This document shows positions 9,701 through 24,700 of a stretch of 64,000 bases of DNA, piece after piece; position 1 is the stretch's first letter, and the number at the start of each line of letters is the position of its first letter. Position numbers and translations under genes: made by a program. This stretch comes from Myxacorys californica WJT36-NPBG1 (GTDB lineage Bacteria > Cyanobacteriota > Cyanobacteriia > Leptolyngbyales > Leptolyngbyaceae), in the NCBI GenBank assembly GCA_019359315.1, contig JAHHHO010000008.1:1-64000 (forward strand), in the 5' to 3' direction. The notes under the pieces are model-generated. The model was not told the origin of the DNA. It searched no databases and saw only the letters and a list, made by a program, of their open reading frames with translations.

Positions 9701-12700
9701 CTACCCAGTAATTTGACTTTAACTGGTAATTACGCGATCGAATTGTGGGTCAATCCTTCTTCTCTCACAGGCACACTGCTACAAAGCAGTGGCGGTGCTT
9801 TAAGCCTGGTGAACGGACAATTACAAGGTACAGGCGCGTTCAATTTTGTTGGTAACGACCATAACACGCTAAAAGCGCAAGAGTGGCACAAAGTAACGCT
9901 GCTGGCAGCGGGTACTAGTTTCCAAGTCTTTATTGATGGAGACAAAGCAGGCAGTCAAGCGATCGCTGCAAATACCAGCCTAACTCTACAAACAGTAGGC
10001 AGTAATACGAACGAATTTCAAGGACTCGTTAGCAGCCTGCAATTTTGGGATCAAATCGTTGCTCAAGACGACATCTACATCGGAACGCTGAAAGCGAAAT
10101 ACAACATTGATGAAGGCTCTGGCGTTACCCTCAAAAACCAAGCCCCTCTCTCAACGATCGCAAATGCAACCGCGTCTTACGTCAATACTGAGTCTGTGCT
10201 ATGGGCACCAGGACTTCCGTTAGCAGAACCCGCTTATCAAGAAATGTTGTCGGATGAGGCGAAAGTCTTTGGCTTCGTCAACCGCAACTTTGATTTTCCA
10301 AAAGTATCGGTCAATGTTCCAGTCGATCAGCGCTCGATCGTAGAAGGAGGAGATTCCTTAGCCGCGTTTGAATTGCTACTAGATAAACCCGCTCCGCGCG
10401 GTGGAATCACAGTTAGCTTTAATCTCAGCAACCTGACGCTGAATGAAGATCCAGCACTGCGTCCTCGAGCCGACAGTGGAGAGGCATGGAAGGGCATTGA
10501 TTTTCAGGTTCGCACCCAAATTAATGTCAACGGTACACTTCAGGAAAAAATTGAGTCGGTTGACTTTGGCAATGGGCTGACGACCTCTATTTACATTCCA
10601 GAAGGCGCACGCAAAGGAACGATTTTTGTCAATGCTCCTGATGATCTGCGAACTGAAGGAAATCAATCGATTCAACTGCAACTGACTGGAGTGAGTAACA
10701 GTGAGTCGAGTCACTACGTCCTCAACAGTAGCCAGAGCCAAGGCGCGATCACGATCGAGGATACAGACAAGCTTGCCGTAGAAATTCTCAGTCTTCAAAG
10801 CAGTTTCAGCTATGACACAGAGAACAATCGTGTTACCAATGTGAATCGTCTAGAGAAAACTGATTCCGTTGTTGTGCGCGAAGCAGATGATCAAACCGTA
10901 ACTCTACGATTTAACGTTGATGATCTGCAATGGGATAGTCAGGCAATTCAAAACGCAACGATTCAAATTACCAATGCGGCTGGCTTAGCATTAAACCAAA
11001 CGACACTTGATCTGTCCACAGAACAGAGATTTGGCATTATCTCTATCAAAGGAGAGTATGTTAACAAAAGACTCGACGGTATTTTGACGATCGGTGGAGT
11101 AGCGCGATCGTTCTCGGTTGTTCTGACGAAAGATCAAGAACTTGCAGATGCAGAAACGCTACGACTGAATCCGACAGCGGCAAACTACGAGGAACTCAAA
11201 ACCACCTTTGAAAAAGGACATCTCCTCAACGATGCAGGCACATCTTTACCGATTCGAGTGCGTCAGTCGGGATGGAGTGAGTATGTTTATGTTCAGCTTT
11301 CATCGGCTCCTTTAGGTGGCGCAGGCAAGCAAGTTGTTATAGATCTAAACGCGACTGATAGCATTATTGGCACTCAAGAAGTTGAGCTATCGGCGCAAAA
11401 ACTGACCTTTACATCGGCTGACTGGAATCAACCCCGTCTAGTCGGAGTACGCGGAGTTGATGACGCCTTTAATGATGGCGACCAGCAAGGGCAAATCGTC
11501 GCTTCGATTTCAACCGATTCTACTCAAACAACAGACACTGCTTATCAGTTGGGAGGCGATAGTGCTCGGATTCTCTATCTCAATGCAGGGCAGCCTCAAG
11601 AAGCTGCTGAACTGACTGAGCAGGAGGTGGCAGACCTCTACCAACCTGAAAATCCGAGTAAGCCGAACTACCAATTCCAAAAGAATCCGCAAACTACCGA
11701 TTTAACCATCCCAGAAGGGCAAACCGCCCAGATTGGAATTACAGCAGACACCACTAGCCAAACAGGACAACTTAAGGGACGGTTCAAAGTCCTTCAAAGC
11801 TCTGTATCGAGCGCTCTGCATCTGAATGGACAACAGGATCATATTCACTTCAATCAAGACCTGAATTTGGGCAATGCCTTTACAGTTCAACTGGCGTTCC
11901 GGTGGGATGGAACCAGTGATCAAGGGCAGCCGATTCAACTCGTGCATACCCGTGATGGCAATGGCGATTTATTCTTGACCTCGACGGGTCTTTTGGAAGC
12001 GCATTTCAAAAATGCTCAGGGTCAACTGGTGGTCGTGAAAAGCACTACCCCTCTTCGCGCCCAAGAAGAATATTCCATCAACTTTGCAACTGATGGGCTA
12101 ACCACCAAACTCTATGCTAATGGAACCTTGATTGGTTCAGGACAAATCAGTGCGTCTACGCCGATCTCACCTGTTACAGTCGATTCTCTCTTTGGCAGTG
12201 CAAACATCACTCAAACCGACAACCTCAAAGGCACGGTGTACGGTGTTCGGTTCTGGAACCGTGAGTTACAGCCAGCTGAGATCCGTCGCTATTCGCAAAG
12301 TTTGCTCAATCCTTCTTTTGTTGCGTTTACGTTAGATCAGGCAACTAAGCAGGTTCGAGTCAGTCTCAATCGCGATCTGATCACTCACGCCCCGACTAGC
12401 CCAATTCATCTTTTCTTCCGTCGCTACACTTACACCGGAAATACTACTGAACCCGATGTTTCTCAAGTTGAAGTGGTCTTTAATCAGGGCAACTGGCAAG
12501 ACGCGCTGAACGTGCCGTTTGACTTCAGCACAAGCCAGTCTTTGCTCGATGATGTCCGAATGATCACCGTTCAAGGCAAGAGCGAAGATGGCCAGGCGAA
12601 AAGCTTTATTTACAACGTTGGCAATACGTTTGATCTAGAAAATCTCCGTCGTAACAGCTTGATCGGAGAGCTATCGCTCACCAGTGTGAGTGCATTGGAT

Positions 12701-15700
12701 CTCAAGTCAGACTTCACCTCGCTTGAAAAGCAGCAGGGAAGCATTTTAGCGGGTTTAGCAACATCTCTGAGTCTTTACAATCGTAGTGCTCAAACCACGA
12801 GCGGCGTTCTCAAAGCAGATTTGTTAGGCAACCAACTCACCCTGACTCAAGCCGATTCCTCTGGAACAACGCAGGTTAATTATGAAGGCTTGCGGATTAG
12901 CGATCGCTTCTACTTCCGCACCCCGATCGCAGGAACGCGGGATCAGCTACAGGCGTTTGCTCAGTCGATCGGAGGTCGCCTAGCAACCGTCAACGAGGAA
13001 GGCTTAAACGCTCTACTGACCGAGAGCTTTACCCGCAACGGCAGTATTGTGATTGGAATGCAGAATACTGGCATCTGGCAAAGCGGCGACTCAGTGGCAG
13101 AAGATTTATTCTCCTGGCAAAAAACATGGATGCCCGGCGAGCAACAGCCCAACGGAGTCAAAGTTGATGCGAATGGGCAGTGGCAAGCCCTCAGCACCGG
13201 AGAAACTGCCTACGGACTCGTTGAAGTTCCCATTCCTCGCGCCGTGTGGAATAGTGCAGTGGCTAGCCATACTGAGGGAGAAGATGCAGCAACATCAGGC
13301 GTTGATTTTCAGAATTTAGAGGGTACAGCCGTCAAGAAAGGAAGGTCTGCAACCTTTCCCCTCTCTGGCGATCGCTATGTGGGCGATCGTCCGACCATTA
13401 TTGCGGCTGACTTCACAGGCGACCAAAAAGCCGATCTGCTCATCCTCTCTGAAAGTGCAGGGGCACAGTTCTACGAAAACACAACGGCAATTAACGGCGA
13501 ACTGACCTTTACTCCTCAAAGCAGCACTCAGCCAAAAGTCGATGTCGAGGTTCTGGGCAAAGATGTTAACGGCTCAGAAGCACGTCTGGTAGATGCTGAT
13601 AATGACAACGACTTGGATCTCGTTTGGAGCCGTGATGGTGGTCTCGTTGTTCGCTTAAATCAGTCCACGAATGGAATTGCTTTTTCTGACCCCACAACTA
13701 TTGTTCCTCTGCTCGACCAAAGTACAGGCATCATTGGATCAGGGCAACCCGGCAGCATTGTTGCCTTTGACTTTGCGGATATCAACCAAGATGGCGCAAA
13801 AGATCTCACGATCGTTGATGCGAACAACCAGCTTCAAACATATTTCGGTAACCCAGCATTTGATCTGCTGCATGGCTTGCAGAAGCTACCTGATGCCGAA
13901 AATCCGTTTCGCAACATTGCCTTGCCTCAAGGTACGCCACTCGGGCTAAAGTTTGCCGATATTGTTGGAGACAAAACCCCAGAACTATATGCTTACGAAC
14001 GCGATGGTGGTAATGGTAGCTATTTCCGCTTCTTCTCGTCTGAGCGAGTGGGAACCCTCAACGAGATTCTCTACACCGATCGCACCTTTGGTGATCCCAT
14101 CACGAATCGGGCACAGCAAATTGGGGATCTAGAGAGCCTGACATTTTTAACCGATCGTGGAGTCGATTCGGTTTTCCTCAGTCTCGATAATGCTCATTAT
14201 CAGTTCGGTACTCTGGTTAGCAAGAGCAATGAGATTGTCTTCGACGGGACGACCCAATCTGGATCGCAAGCTCTCCTCAATCTAGTGACGCTGCAAGATG
14301 GCGTTGTTGAAACCGATGAGCGCCTAACACTACAGCTTCTACCCACCGATGATCTCAGTGTTGAATCAGGAATGGATCAAACGGTTCACATTACGATTCA
14401 AGATGATGATCGTCCGGGTGTTTCTCTAGAGTATGTTAGTGGTAATGGGCAGACAGCTCAAACGATCGCCAGCCACATTACAGCCTCAAATAATCCCAAC
14501 CTTGCTCTAGTTGAAGGACAAAAAAGTGAGGGTTTTTATGTTCTGCATTTAGACTCTCAACCTCAAGCAAACGTAAGTCTCAAAATTCGCAACACAGATA
14601 GCGATCGCTTGCAGCTAGAGCGGATTTATCCCTTTGCTGTGACGGTCAATGCAAACGGCAGCCTCACCATACAATCTCGCCTCGCCAATAGCCAAAACGA
14701 TTACACCCTCAGCTTCAAATCCAAATTGTTGCAGGGCATCCCCGTTCGGAATGCTCAAGGGGCTTATACTCTGCAACTTCAGAGTTCCTACACGACACAA
14801 CTGCAAAGCGCGATCGCGCTTAAAACACCAGAAGAGATTCGCACCTCTCCCACAGTGCAGAATCTGTTGAGACAGATTGGCATTCAGATTAGCAGCAATG
14901 ACCCCACTTACCGAGTTGGAGCCAGCTTCAATGCCAATCAACTGCTACAAGAGCGAATTAGCGTTTCTCCCAAAGAAGAAATGCTGCTACAAGTTCGTCC
15001 GAATAGCTGGGAGCAGAAAATTCTGCTGCGCCCGGTCGCTCCTGACAACTTAGTAGACAATCATCAAGATGCTGATCCGCGTTTAATCATCAGCATCGAT
15101 AGCAATGATCCAACCTATGGATCATTGCCAGTCTTGCAGGCAGTTGTGCCTGTTAGCGACAGCGATCGGGCGGGCATTAATATCAATCAACTGAGCGACA
15201 TTCGAGAAGGGGTTGATGGAGGTCAGTTCCAAGTTAGCCTCAACTCTAAGCCAAAGGGTACAGTTCTAATTACCCTCCAGCCTGGTGCGGTGCGGGGTGA
15301 AACTCCTACGGCGACGGATGCAGAAGGCAACCCTGTTCTTCCGGCTCATACCTATGTTTTGATCAACGATGCTATGTCTTGGCAGCAGGCACAGCAACGA
15401 GCGTGGGAACTCGGCGGGCATCTCGTCAGTATTGCGTCGGCTGAGGAGCAGCAGTTTTTACAGGAAAAGTTTGGCACTCAGCTAGCGGGTAGCGATTTCT
15501 GGATCGGTTTACAGCGTCAGAACTGGACGCAATGGACAGACCACACCGATGTTACTTACCAAAACTGGAGCAATGCCCAACCTGATAATGCTGCTGGAGC
15601 AGAACATTTCGGTTATGCGTCCAGCACCGACTGGCAATGGAGAGATGGCGATAGCAGTCTGAAACTGCCATTCATTGTAGAAATCGATAGCCCTGATGAT

Positions 15701-18700
15701 AGCGCGATCGCGCTTGACAAAAAATACTACGGCGACTCAATCCAACTGGAGTTTAACGAAGACAACTGGAATGCGCCGCAAACCGTTAAAGTGCGGGCAA
15801 AAGATGATATCCATGTCCGGGGCGACTACCAGAGCTTTGTCTATGCCGATGTGCGATCGGACGATCCAGACTATGCCGGTAAAGCCGTTGATCCGGTGAC
15901 TATTCAGATTCGCGATAACGACCTGCCCAAGGTGAGTGCTTACACGGTTCTCGATGCAGGCGAACCCGGACAAATCGGCTTCTTTGGCTTAAAGCTCAAT
16001 ACCGATCAAGTCAGAAACCCAGAAGGGCTGCGAATCTACTACCGGGTCAAGGGCTGGCAAACGGCTCCAGCAACGCAAGGCGAAGACTACCAGAACTATG
16101 TTGATCTCACGCCCCAAGAGATCAACTACGTCACCGTTGCTCCCGGTCAAGATCTTGCCAACGTTGTCATCTTTCCGATCGACGATTACATCGCAGAAGG
16201 GTTTGACATCACCTTCAAGCCGAATGGTGTGAATGTTGTCTCTGACCAAATTACGGCTCTAAAGCACCGTCTGATTCAAGGCTCAAGAGTCGCATTTACT
16301 GTCGATGGCGGGAGTGGAACGCTAGCAGAAGGGCTGTCTTCTGATAACGTCTACTACGTCAAGGTGATTTCAGAAGATGTTATCCAACTCTATAACGATG
16401 CAAACCTAACTCAAAAAGTGGACATCACATCGGCGGGGGCAGGCACAACTCGCTTACTAGATGCCACAGGCAAAACAGCCGCAGAAGCCAAAGCAAACAC
16501 TAAGCGGTTTGAAGCCGTTGAGCTAGAGATATTGCCCGACCCCAATGGCACAGCCCCTGGTTATCAGCTTGCACCGATCGATACCAAAGCATCGGTTCGA
16601 GTCTATGACAATGAGGAAGTTGGTTTCCGGTTTATTTTGTCAGGTCAGCAAGTCGTCGATAGCAGCAATCCGGCAGACAAAGGCTACTTGACGATCGCGG
16701 AACATCCAGACCTAGATAACAACGACGAGTTTTCGGCGGCAACCTTCTTAGTACGTCCTCTGTCTGATCCTGGCAATACCACTGGAGGAGCCCCGAACTG
16801 GTTAGCACTCCGCTTTAACCCCCGTTGGGATCAGAACGTCAGCCAGGAAATGCAGGTTCACTTGATGGATGAGCCTAAATTTGATGAAGAAACCGGAGAA
16901 GCAACCGTTACGATCGCGGCATACGACTCGTGGGGACGCAAGATCAAGTTTTATCAGCTTGATCCAGATGCAGAACCGGGTTCAATTCCAGAACTGACTG
17001 ACGAATTAGAAGTCACCGTTACTGAAGACACCTGGGGAGAACCGATTCAACTGAAGAGTGCCGTCTTTTTTGACACGAATGGCAACGGTGATTGGGATGC
17101 AGGTGAACATCGTGGCGTTACCCTGAGTGATAGCAGCTATTTCTTCTGGGATGATGCGAACGATGATGGAATCTATGACGATAGCGAAAATACTGATCTG
17201 AGTCAGTTTAATGTCGGTATCGACAAGGTGAACCAAAATGTAGCGCTGTCAGATTTTGATCTCGATGGCGATGGTTTCTTGACGATGTTTGAATTTGGTC
17301 AGCGCCCGGATCAGCAAGACGGCTGGAAGCTAGTTTCTGAACTGGGAACCGCGAAGGCAGTTGTCGTGGATGACGGTGATCAGGTTAACCGAGTTGAAAT
17401 TGTTGGAAGCAACGATGTTTCTGTAGGTCGCTGGTCTAGTTTCTCCGTCTTTACATCGTTCCAATCTGATGATCCCGATATCGATATCAAACTGACGGCA
17501 GAAGATGGCGTACCGGATGATCTTTCCCTGCCACCCAGCTATGGCTCTGATCCGTCCTGGAAAGATAATTCCATCTACTTTGACAGCAACAATTGGGCAC
17601 GCTTCCAGCGAGTCAAGATTACCGGACTCGATGACCAGGATTTAACCAAAACTCTGATTGATGGGGAACTCGTTCCAAATGATCTAGGCTACGACATCGA
17701 TCGCGTCTTACCGCTCGACATGAAGGTATACGAAGGAGAAGGCAAAACCGGGCTCTACGCAAAGAAATTTGACAATGCCCAATCTCCTTTGGTGCTCACT
17801 GTCAAAGACCGTCGATTGGAGAATGATGTTGTTGCAGGTTCCCTCGATCAAGGCTTTTCTAGCTTAGAAAAAGCGATCAATAATTATCGCTTGCCTCTGA
17901 TTGGTCAACTCTCTGGTAAGTTGCCTCCCTTTCTCAGTGACTTTATTCGATCGTTTACCGAAAACCTGGATAAGCAGCGATATATCACAGGTCCTTCTCT
18001 CGCTAGAGCACTCAGCGATGCGCTCAGCGAACAGCTAGAAGGCACAGGTGTAGAGGTTGAGGTTGAATACGACGCAAAGGATCAGAAAGTCAAGATCAAC
18101 CTGGCATTTGGACAAGACTATGACCTGTTCAAAGTAGCTCTCGATGCCGATTTGGGATTACCGGCTCTGGGATTAAAGACTGAAGGATCATTGTCTTCTA
18201 TCTTCCACTTCGATTTGCGAGTCGGCATGACGCTCGATCTCAAGGAAAGATCATTCCTCCTAGATGTGTCTGAAGACGAAAAAGGAACCAGTCGAACCGG
18301 AGCGGATGCCGCTGTTTTCCTTGACCTCAACAACTTTAAAGCAACAGGCAACATCGCCTTTTTACGAGCAGAACTACAACAAATTCCGCTCGATGACTTC
18401 ATCAATGGGCACAAACCTCAGGTGACCATTTGGCTAGAAGACGATCCCATTTTTGCTTCAGGAACAGAAAGCCAGACGGTTAGAATTCGCGCCTACGATG
18501 TGAGCGGTGAAGCGATCGATCTAAATTTGACCTCCAGCGATACATTCGCCGCTTACACCAAGACTGAGGACACATGGAAACATCCCATGATTCTTCAGGG
18601 AGTCGGCTACGACGACATTGACGAACTTTCTGTCGAGTTCAACGGACAAACTCGCCGCTTTCGAGTCAACTGGAAGGGTGAAAAGGAAATTCAAGGCTTA

Positions 18701-21700
18701 AAAGTTGACGCAGAACTGTTTGATCGTGATCCTCAAAGCTTCTTCCAAGAATATGACGGCGAGAAGAACATTCTAGACACCTTAGAAAAAAATGCAGAGT
18801 CTGAAGGTCTACTCGCTGAGGGCGATACGCATAGCGAAGGAGCTTTAGGCATTGGCTTCTCATTGCTTCAGAAGAAAGCCGTTGATGTCGATGTCAAGCG
18901 CAAGTACGAATTTGAAATTGAGGCAGACTCGAAGGAACAAGGTATTCCGACCTTATACACCGGAGATAAAGAAGACGGAGCTGACAACTTAGATGCCTTT
19001 TTAGAGGGTGAAGGTCCTCAAGAAGGCTCAGTGTCTATCACCTTGGGAGGCGTTGACAACAACTCTGAGATTCCCAACTTCTTCACGGTCAAACTGTATC
19101 GAGTGATCGATCCAAACCGTGACCCCTACTCGGGTGACGCGATCGACGATCCAATTTACTTCCCCAATCAGAAACTAGTTCCGCTCAACTTCACGTTAGG
19201 AGCAGGAACCGTAGATCCCGAAGACCCACAGCCAGAAGATCCGCGTCTACCATTGCGTCGTCAGCTATCGGTGGGCGGTACAAGTAACTCTTACAACTTT
19301 AAAGAGTTCAATGGTTACGGAATTGACTTTGCCACGGGCTCCCTTGCGGGCGATATTCCGCTCGGTAGCGATATTGTCTTTCAAGTGAGTAAGGGACTGC
19401 AAGACGGTCTTCCTTCCGGGAAGATGTACTACATTCAGCCCTTCAATGACGAGGATGAGGTCATTCATCAGGTCATGAACTTTATCGAAATTAGTGGAGC
19501 GGCTCCAGAGGCTGGCGCTTTGCCTCCAGAGATTATTGTGATTGACCCCGATGCAGCCGAGAACAATGATCCGAACCTTAAAGACGAGAAAGATCCCCTG
19601 CCTGACACGTATATCCTTCAAGGAGATAATGTCAGCCTTAGCGATGGGCAGACCAAAAAGACAGCAATTTTACTCAAGAACTCTGAGGGTTTCGTTGTCA
19701 AGGCTGCTCCAGCACCAGCGACAGGTGGTACAACAGGCGGTACAACAGGCACGGGTGGAGGTGCGACTCCTACCACTCCTGAACCCGCTGCCGAAGATAC
19801 CTACGAAATCGATGAAGTTGGCATTCCAACACGAGAATCTGAATTGAGTGGGTCTGAGTTTAATGGCACCAAACTGAAAGAACTCTTTGACTACACTCTA
19901 AATGGAACAGTTGGAGCAGCCTTTAATCTCAAGACCTCGGTTTCTGGAAATACATCGTTCCCATCGGTCAGCGTAGATCTGGGGTTAGCAGGTCAAGCTG
20001 AGAAAACAAAAGGTGAAGATGCCAATCTATCTCTCACGATCGGCTTAAAAGATCTTGGCTTAGATCTAGGCAGTTTCCTAACCAAGTTCGCAAAACCTGT
20101 TCTTGATGGCATTGATCAAATTCTTGAGCCAATTAAACCCTTAGTGAAGACGCTCAGCACCGATGTTGAACTTCTGAAAAAACTAGGACTTGCAAACTTA
20201 TTTGATAAAGACGGAAACGGCCAAGCTTCTATTCTCGAAATTGCGCTTACCCTCTCTCAGCTAGCCAAGAGAGGTGGTGCAACCAAGTATGCTGACTTCT
20301 TTGAAACAGTAGTCAAAGTCATTGACTTTATCGAAACTCTTGAAAAAGTCAACGCGAAACTGGCAAAAGGAGACAATCTTGTTATCCCCTTACTAGATGA
20401 ATATCATCTCCAGTTGACTCCAAGCAAACCTGCGGAAAAGCAACCTGGAGCAACCGGAGAAGAAGCTGGAGGAGAGACTGGGGGAGCAACCGGAGGAACG
20501 GCAGCAGCCGAAAAAGGATTGCCGACGCCTGCAACTGAGACTTCGACGATCGAACACCAGGCAACTGCTCCAAAACTTCCTGGAACAGAGGGGTTAGCAG
20601 AAGAAGCAGCCAAATCCTCAAATCCCACTGGCAAAGATCAAGCAAGTTTATTAACGAAGCTAAAGAACCTCAAGGGCTTGAAGTTCCCCATTCTGGAAGA
20701 TCCAGTCAGCATCGTTAATTTGCTGTTTGGCAAGGATGTGAACCTCGTACTCTACAATTTGCCAGAACTCAAGCTAACGTTTGAGCTTGAGAAGAAGTTC
20801 AATTTTCCGCCCTTTCCTCCAGCCTACGGAAAATTGGCAGGACGCTTTGAAGTAGGGGCTAATCTTGGGTTTGGGTTTGATACCTACGGGTTCCGCCAGT
20901 GGGCACAAGATGACTTTGCGCTTAAAAAAAGCTACCAAATTTTTGATGGCTTCTTCTTACAAGACTGGACACTTGAAAGCTACCTGTCTAGTGCTGATCC
21001 AGAGGACAAACCGGAACTGTATGCCAACGCAGAAATTGAAGCGGGGGCTGGGGTAGATCTAGCGCTTGCAGACTTCTATCTGGGAGGTGGACTTGGTGCT
21101 GATGTCAATTTCGATTTAGAAGATAAAGGCGAATATGGCAGTGATTTAGGCACTAGCGACGGCAAGGTGCGGGGTTCAGAAATTATTGCAGGCATTAGCA
21201 ACCCTCTGTCGCTCTTTGAGCTATATGGACGAATCTACGCTTTCCTCAAAGCATCTTTAACGCTGGGTGTATCACCCTTTAGTTTCGATGTGTTCAACGA
21301 GAAATTTGAGTTCCCACTATTTCAGTTCCAGATTGGTGGTGCTCAAAAAAGCGGTAAGGCAGTTCAATCTGAAGTGGTGGGTGGAACCGTCTTCTTTGAC
21401 TCTAACTTCAACATGAAGCTCGATGAGGGCGAGGCTTGGACACTCACTTTAGGAGATGGCAGCTACACCTTTGGCATCGACACAGCTGAATTAGATGTGG
21501 ATGGTGATGGCGAACTCACGTTAGTCGATGGTCAGATTGTGGTCATTGGGGGACGAGACAAAGAGAGTGGTTTACCGATCGTCAGCCCGATGGTTGCAAC
21601 ACCCGAAAGTAGCATCGTTTCACCCTTGACGACGATGGCTACCGAAATGGCGATCGCAAGCGGTGGCGACCTGACCGCTAGCACAACTAAGCTGAAAGCC

Positions 21701-24700
21701 TTCTTCAATCTGCCAACTACTCTTAATATCAGCACCTTCGACCCGATCTCTGCCATTCGTAGCGGAACCTTGGAAGAAGCGGCAGCAGGGCTTCAGGTTT
21801 ACAAGAGTCACATTATCCTTGACTCACTGCTCTATAACCTGACACGGGTTGCAGGGGGCTACGAAACTAATGGCATTACGGCAGATCTCGTAATCGAGAT
21901 GGTGGGCTTTATTGGCAATGCGATCGATGACGTTGTGATTAACAGCAATCAATCCTATGCCGATCGTCTAGAAACCTTTGTGCAGCAAACCATCGATCGC
22001 TACTACCAGGAAGAGATTTTGCCTGACCTGTCTGGTGCAGCTCGAACGGAAGCTCAAATCGAGCAAGGCACGATCGTGCAAATTCTCTCAGACACGTATC
22101 AAAAAGTGGCAGGAGAAGCAACACTGACCAATCCAACCCTTGACACGATTCATCAAGCCTTTGAAGATCTCACACCGCTGAAGACCGCACTAAAAACCAG
22201 TCTACCTGGCACCCTTGATCGCTATCAGCAGAGCTTTATTACGGCGGCAGAAGCCACTCAGCAAACAACTCAAGCGATCGCGCAAGCGTCTAATCAAGCT
22301 CCCGACATTGATGGAACCAAACTCTACGCTGCCTTCACTGCTTACGAAGGCGCAACCGTTGCTCAAATTTTCGGATCGACCTTTTTGAACCAAGACCCAG
22401 GCGATAGCTTCTACGGAGTCGCGATCTCGGGTTATGTTCCTCAAGTCAGTCTTGGCGATTGGACGTACTACAACTCGACCCAACAGCAGTGGGTTGTGCT
22501 TGACCAAACGATTACTTCCCAATCAGCGTTGGTTCTTAAAGCGAGTGATCAACTCCGGTTCGTTCCACGAAGTAATGCAGGCGGGCAGCAAACGCCTCCT
22601 CTGTCTGTGCACTTGATTGATCGAAATGGACAAAGCTCAGATCAGCTTCTGCAAACGGGCGATCGTCTTAACTTAAATACCGCTGATCCCAACGCCACGC
22701 CTGTCGGAGGCGCATCTCCTTTCAGCGAACAAACCCTTAACCTATCTATCGGAATTACAGTTCCTACCACTACTATGACGACTGCACCCACTCTGACTGC
22801 CACGATCGCTGATATTGAGAATGCCATCTCTGTCTTTGAAGACAGCCCTTCTAACCCATTGATCACCTTAGAAGGCGCAACCGTTGCTTCTTTGTTTAGC
22901 CAATACTTTGCTCCTAATTCCGTCTATTCAACGGTATCGGGAATTGCCATTAGTGACTATAAGTTCAGCCCTAGTCAAGGCAAGTGGCAATACAAAGAGG
23001 GCGCAGACTGGATTGATATCCCAGAAGTAAATCGACAAACCGCTGAAAATCGGCATTTCTTGCTCAGTGCCAATTCTTTGCTTCGCTTCGTTCCGGCTCC
23101 CGACTACTTTGGCGTTGCAACGAATTTATCTGTAAACCTGCTAGATTCTCGTGTAGCGGTTACATCGGGGAGCAGAGTTAACATCACAACCGAGCCAAGC
23201 TACAGCAACAGCTACACGAACATTCTGCAATTCCAGACTCAAATTGATACGGTCAATGATGCTCCTGTCAGCAGCCTCAGCTTTACCTTTAACCAGACTG
23301 ATGCGGAGCGCATCAATGACAGAAGATCTCCAACTTCAGCCGAACTCAATCCACCTGCTGGACGCAGTGATCTCTATCCTGCACCGATTAAGGTTGAAGG
23401 ATTGCTCGGAACAATTCAGAAGGTGACCGTTACACTCAAAGGGTTGAGTGCAACCAGAGCTAACAATCTAGATATTTGGCTAGAAGGACCTCAAGGGCAG
23501 CGAGTGATTCTGCTTTCAGATGCAGCAGACAGTAGCCCGATTAGTAACTTAACGCTCAGCTTTGCGGATGGTCAATTCCCTGATGCTTTAGCGCTGTCGC
23601 CCCTACAAAACAACAATACCTACCGACCAACTAACAACTCTGTCACCAACGATCCAGATCCAACCGAGTTCACTGGAGCGCAAACGTCTTTCTCGCAAAT
23701 TATTGGATTGGATGGCAAAACCTTAAATGGAGACTGGAAACTCTACGTTCAAGATGATACGGATAGTGGTACAGATGACGCTAACTTCGGCAGCTTACTC
23801 AACGGCTGGAGTATCACTTTCGATCGCCAGGATGGTAACTTTAGCGCGATCAATGAAGACAACACGAGTACTCCACAAGAGTTGACGATTGAGCAATTGT
23901 TTGGCAGCCGTTTTACTGACAAAGATAGCAATACGCTGAAAGGGGTTGCGATCGTTAGCAATGCAGCGACAAACGCTCAAGGAGAATGGCAATACTTTAA
24001 CGGCACTGCTTGGATAGGGATATCCTCTGACCTAACCGAAACTCAGGGATTGTTGCTGTCTCCTAGCACAAAACTACGTTTCTTGCCTGGGAGAAACTTC
24101 AATGGGCAAGCTGGAGCCATCGCTGCACGTCTCGTCGATAGCTCTTACTTTGACTTTACCGTTGGAGCGATCGCAGATGCCCGTTTCCAAACGTCAGGCG
24201 GTCCGTTTAGTCAGGCAATCATCAGTAAAACGATTCAGATCAATCCTCTCAATGATGCGCCGACGGTGATCAAAGATGCGGCACCAACCTTTCCCACCTT
24301 CTTAGAAGACACCACAGACGATGCTCGCACTGTTGAGGCGCTCTTCTCGTCCTCGTTCCAGGATTTAATCGATGCAGGAAATGCTAACCAAAATACCTTC
24401 ATCGGTGTTGCCATTATTCAGGACTTTCCTACCCCTAATTCAACTGGAACGAAAGCCACCGAGCAGCAGCTTGCTTATCAGAAAGGCCATTGGGAGGTTT
24501 ACGATAACCAGCAAAGCAAGTGGTTACAATTGCCGAGTGATTTGAGCCAGACCAATGCTTACCTCGTTCCCAAAGCCACCAAGATTCGGTTCAAACCTTC
24601 CCTCAACTACAATGGAGACATTGCCCCTCTAACGGCTTACTTGGTTGACAATGGTGCAGGAACGTCGATCGGTCTTGGGCAACGAGTGAATTTATCGACA

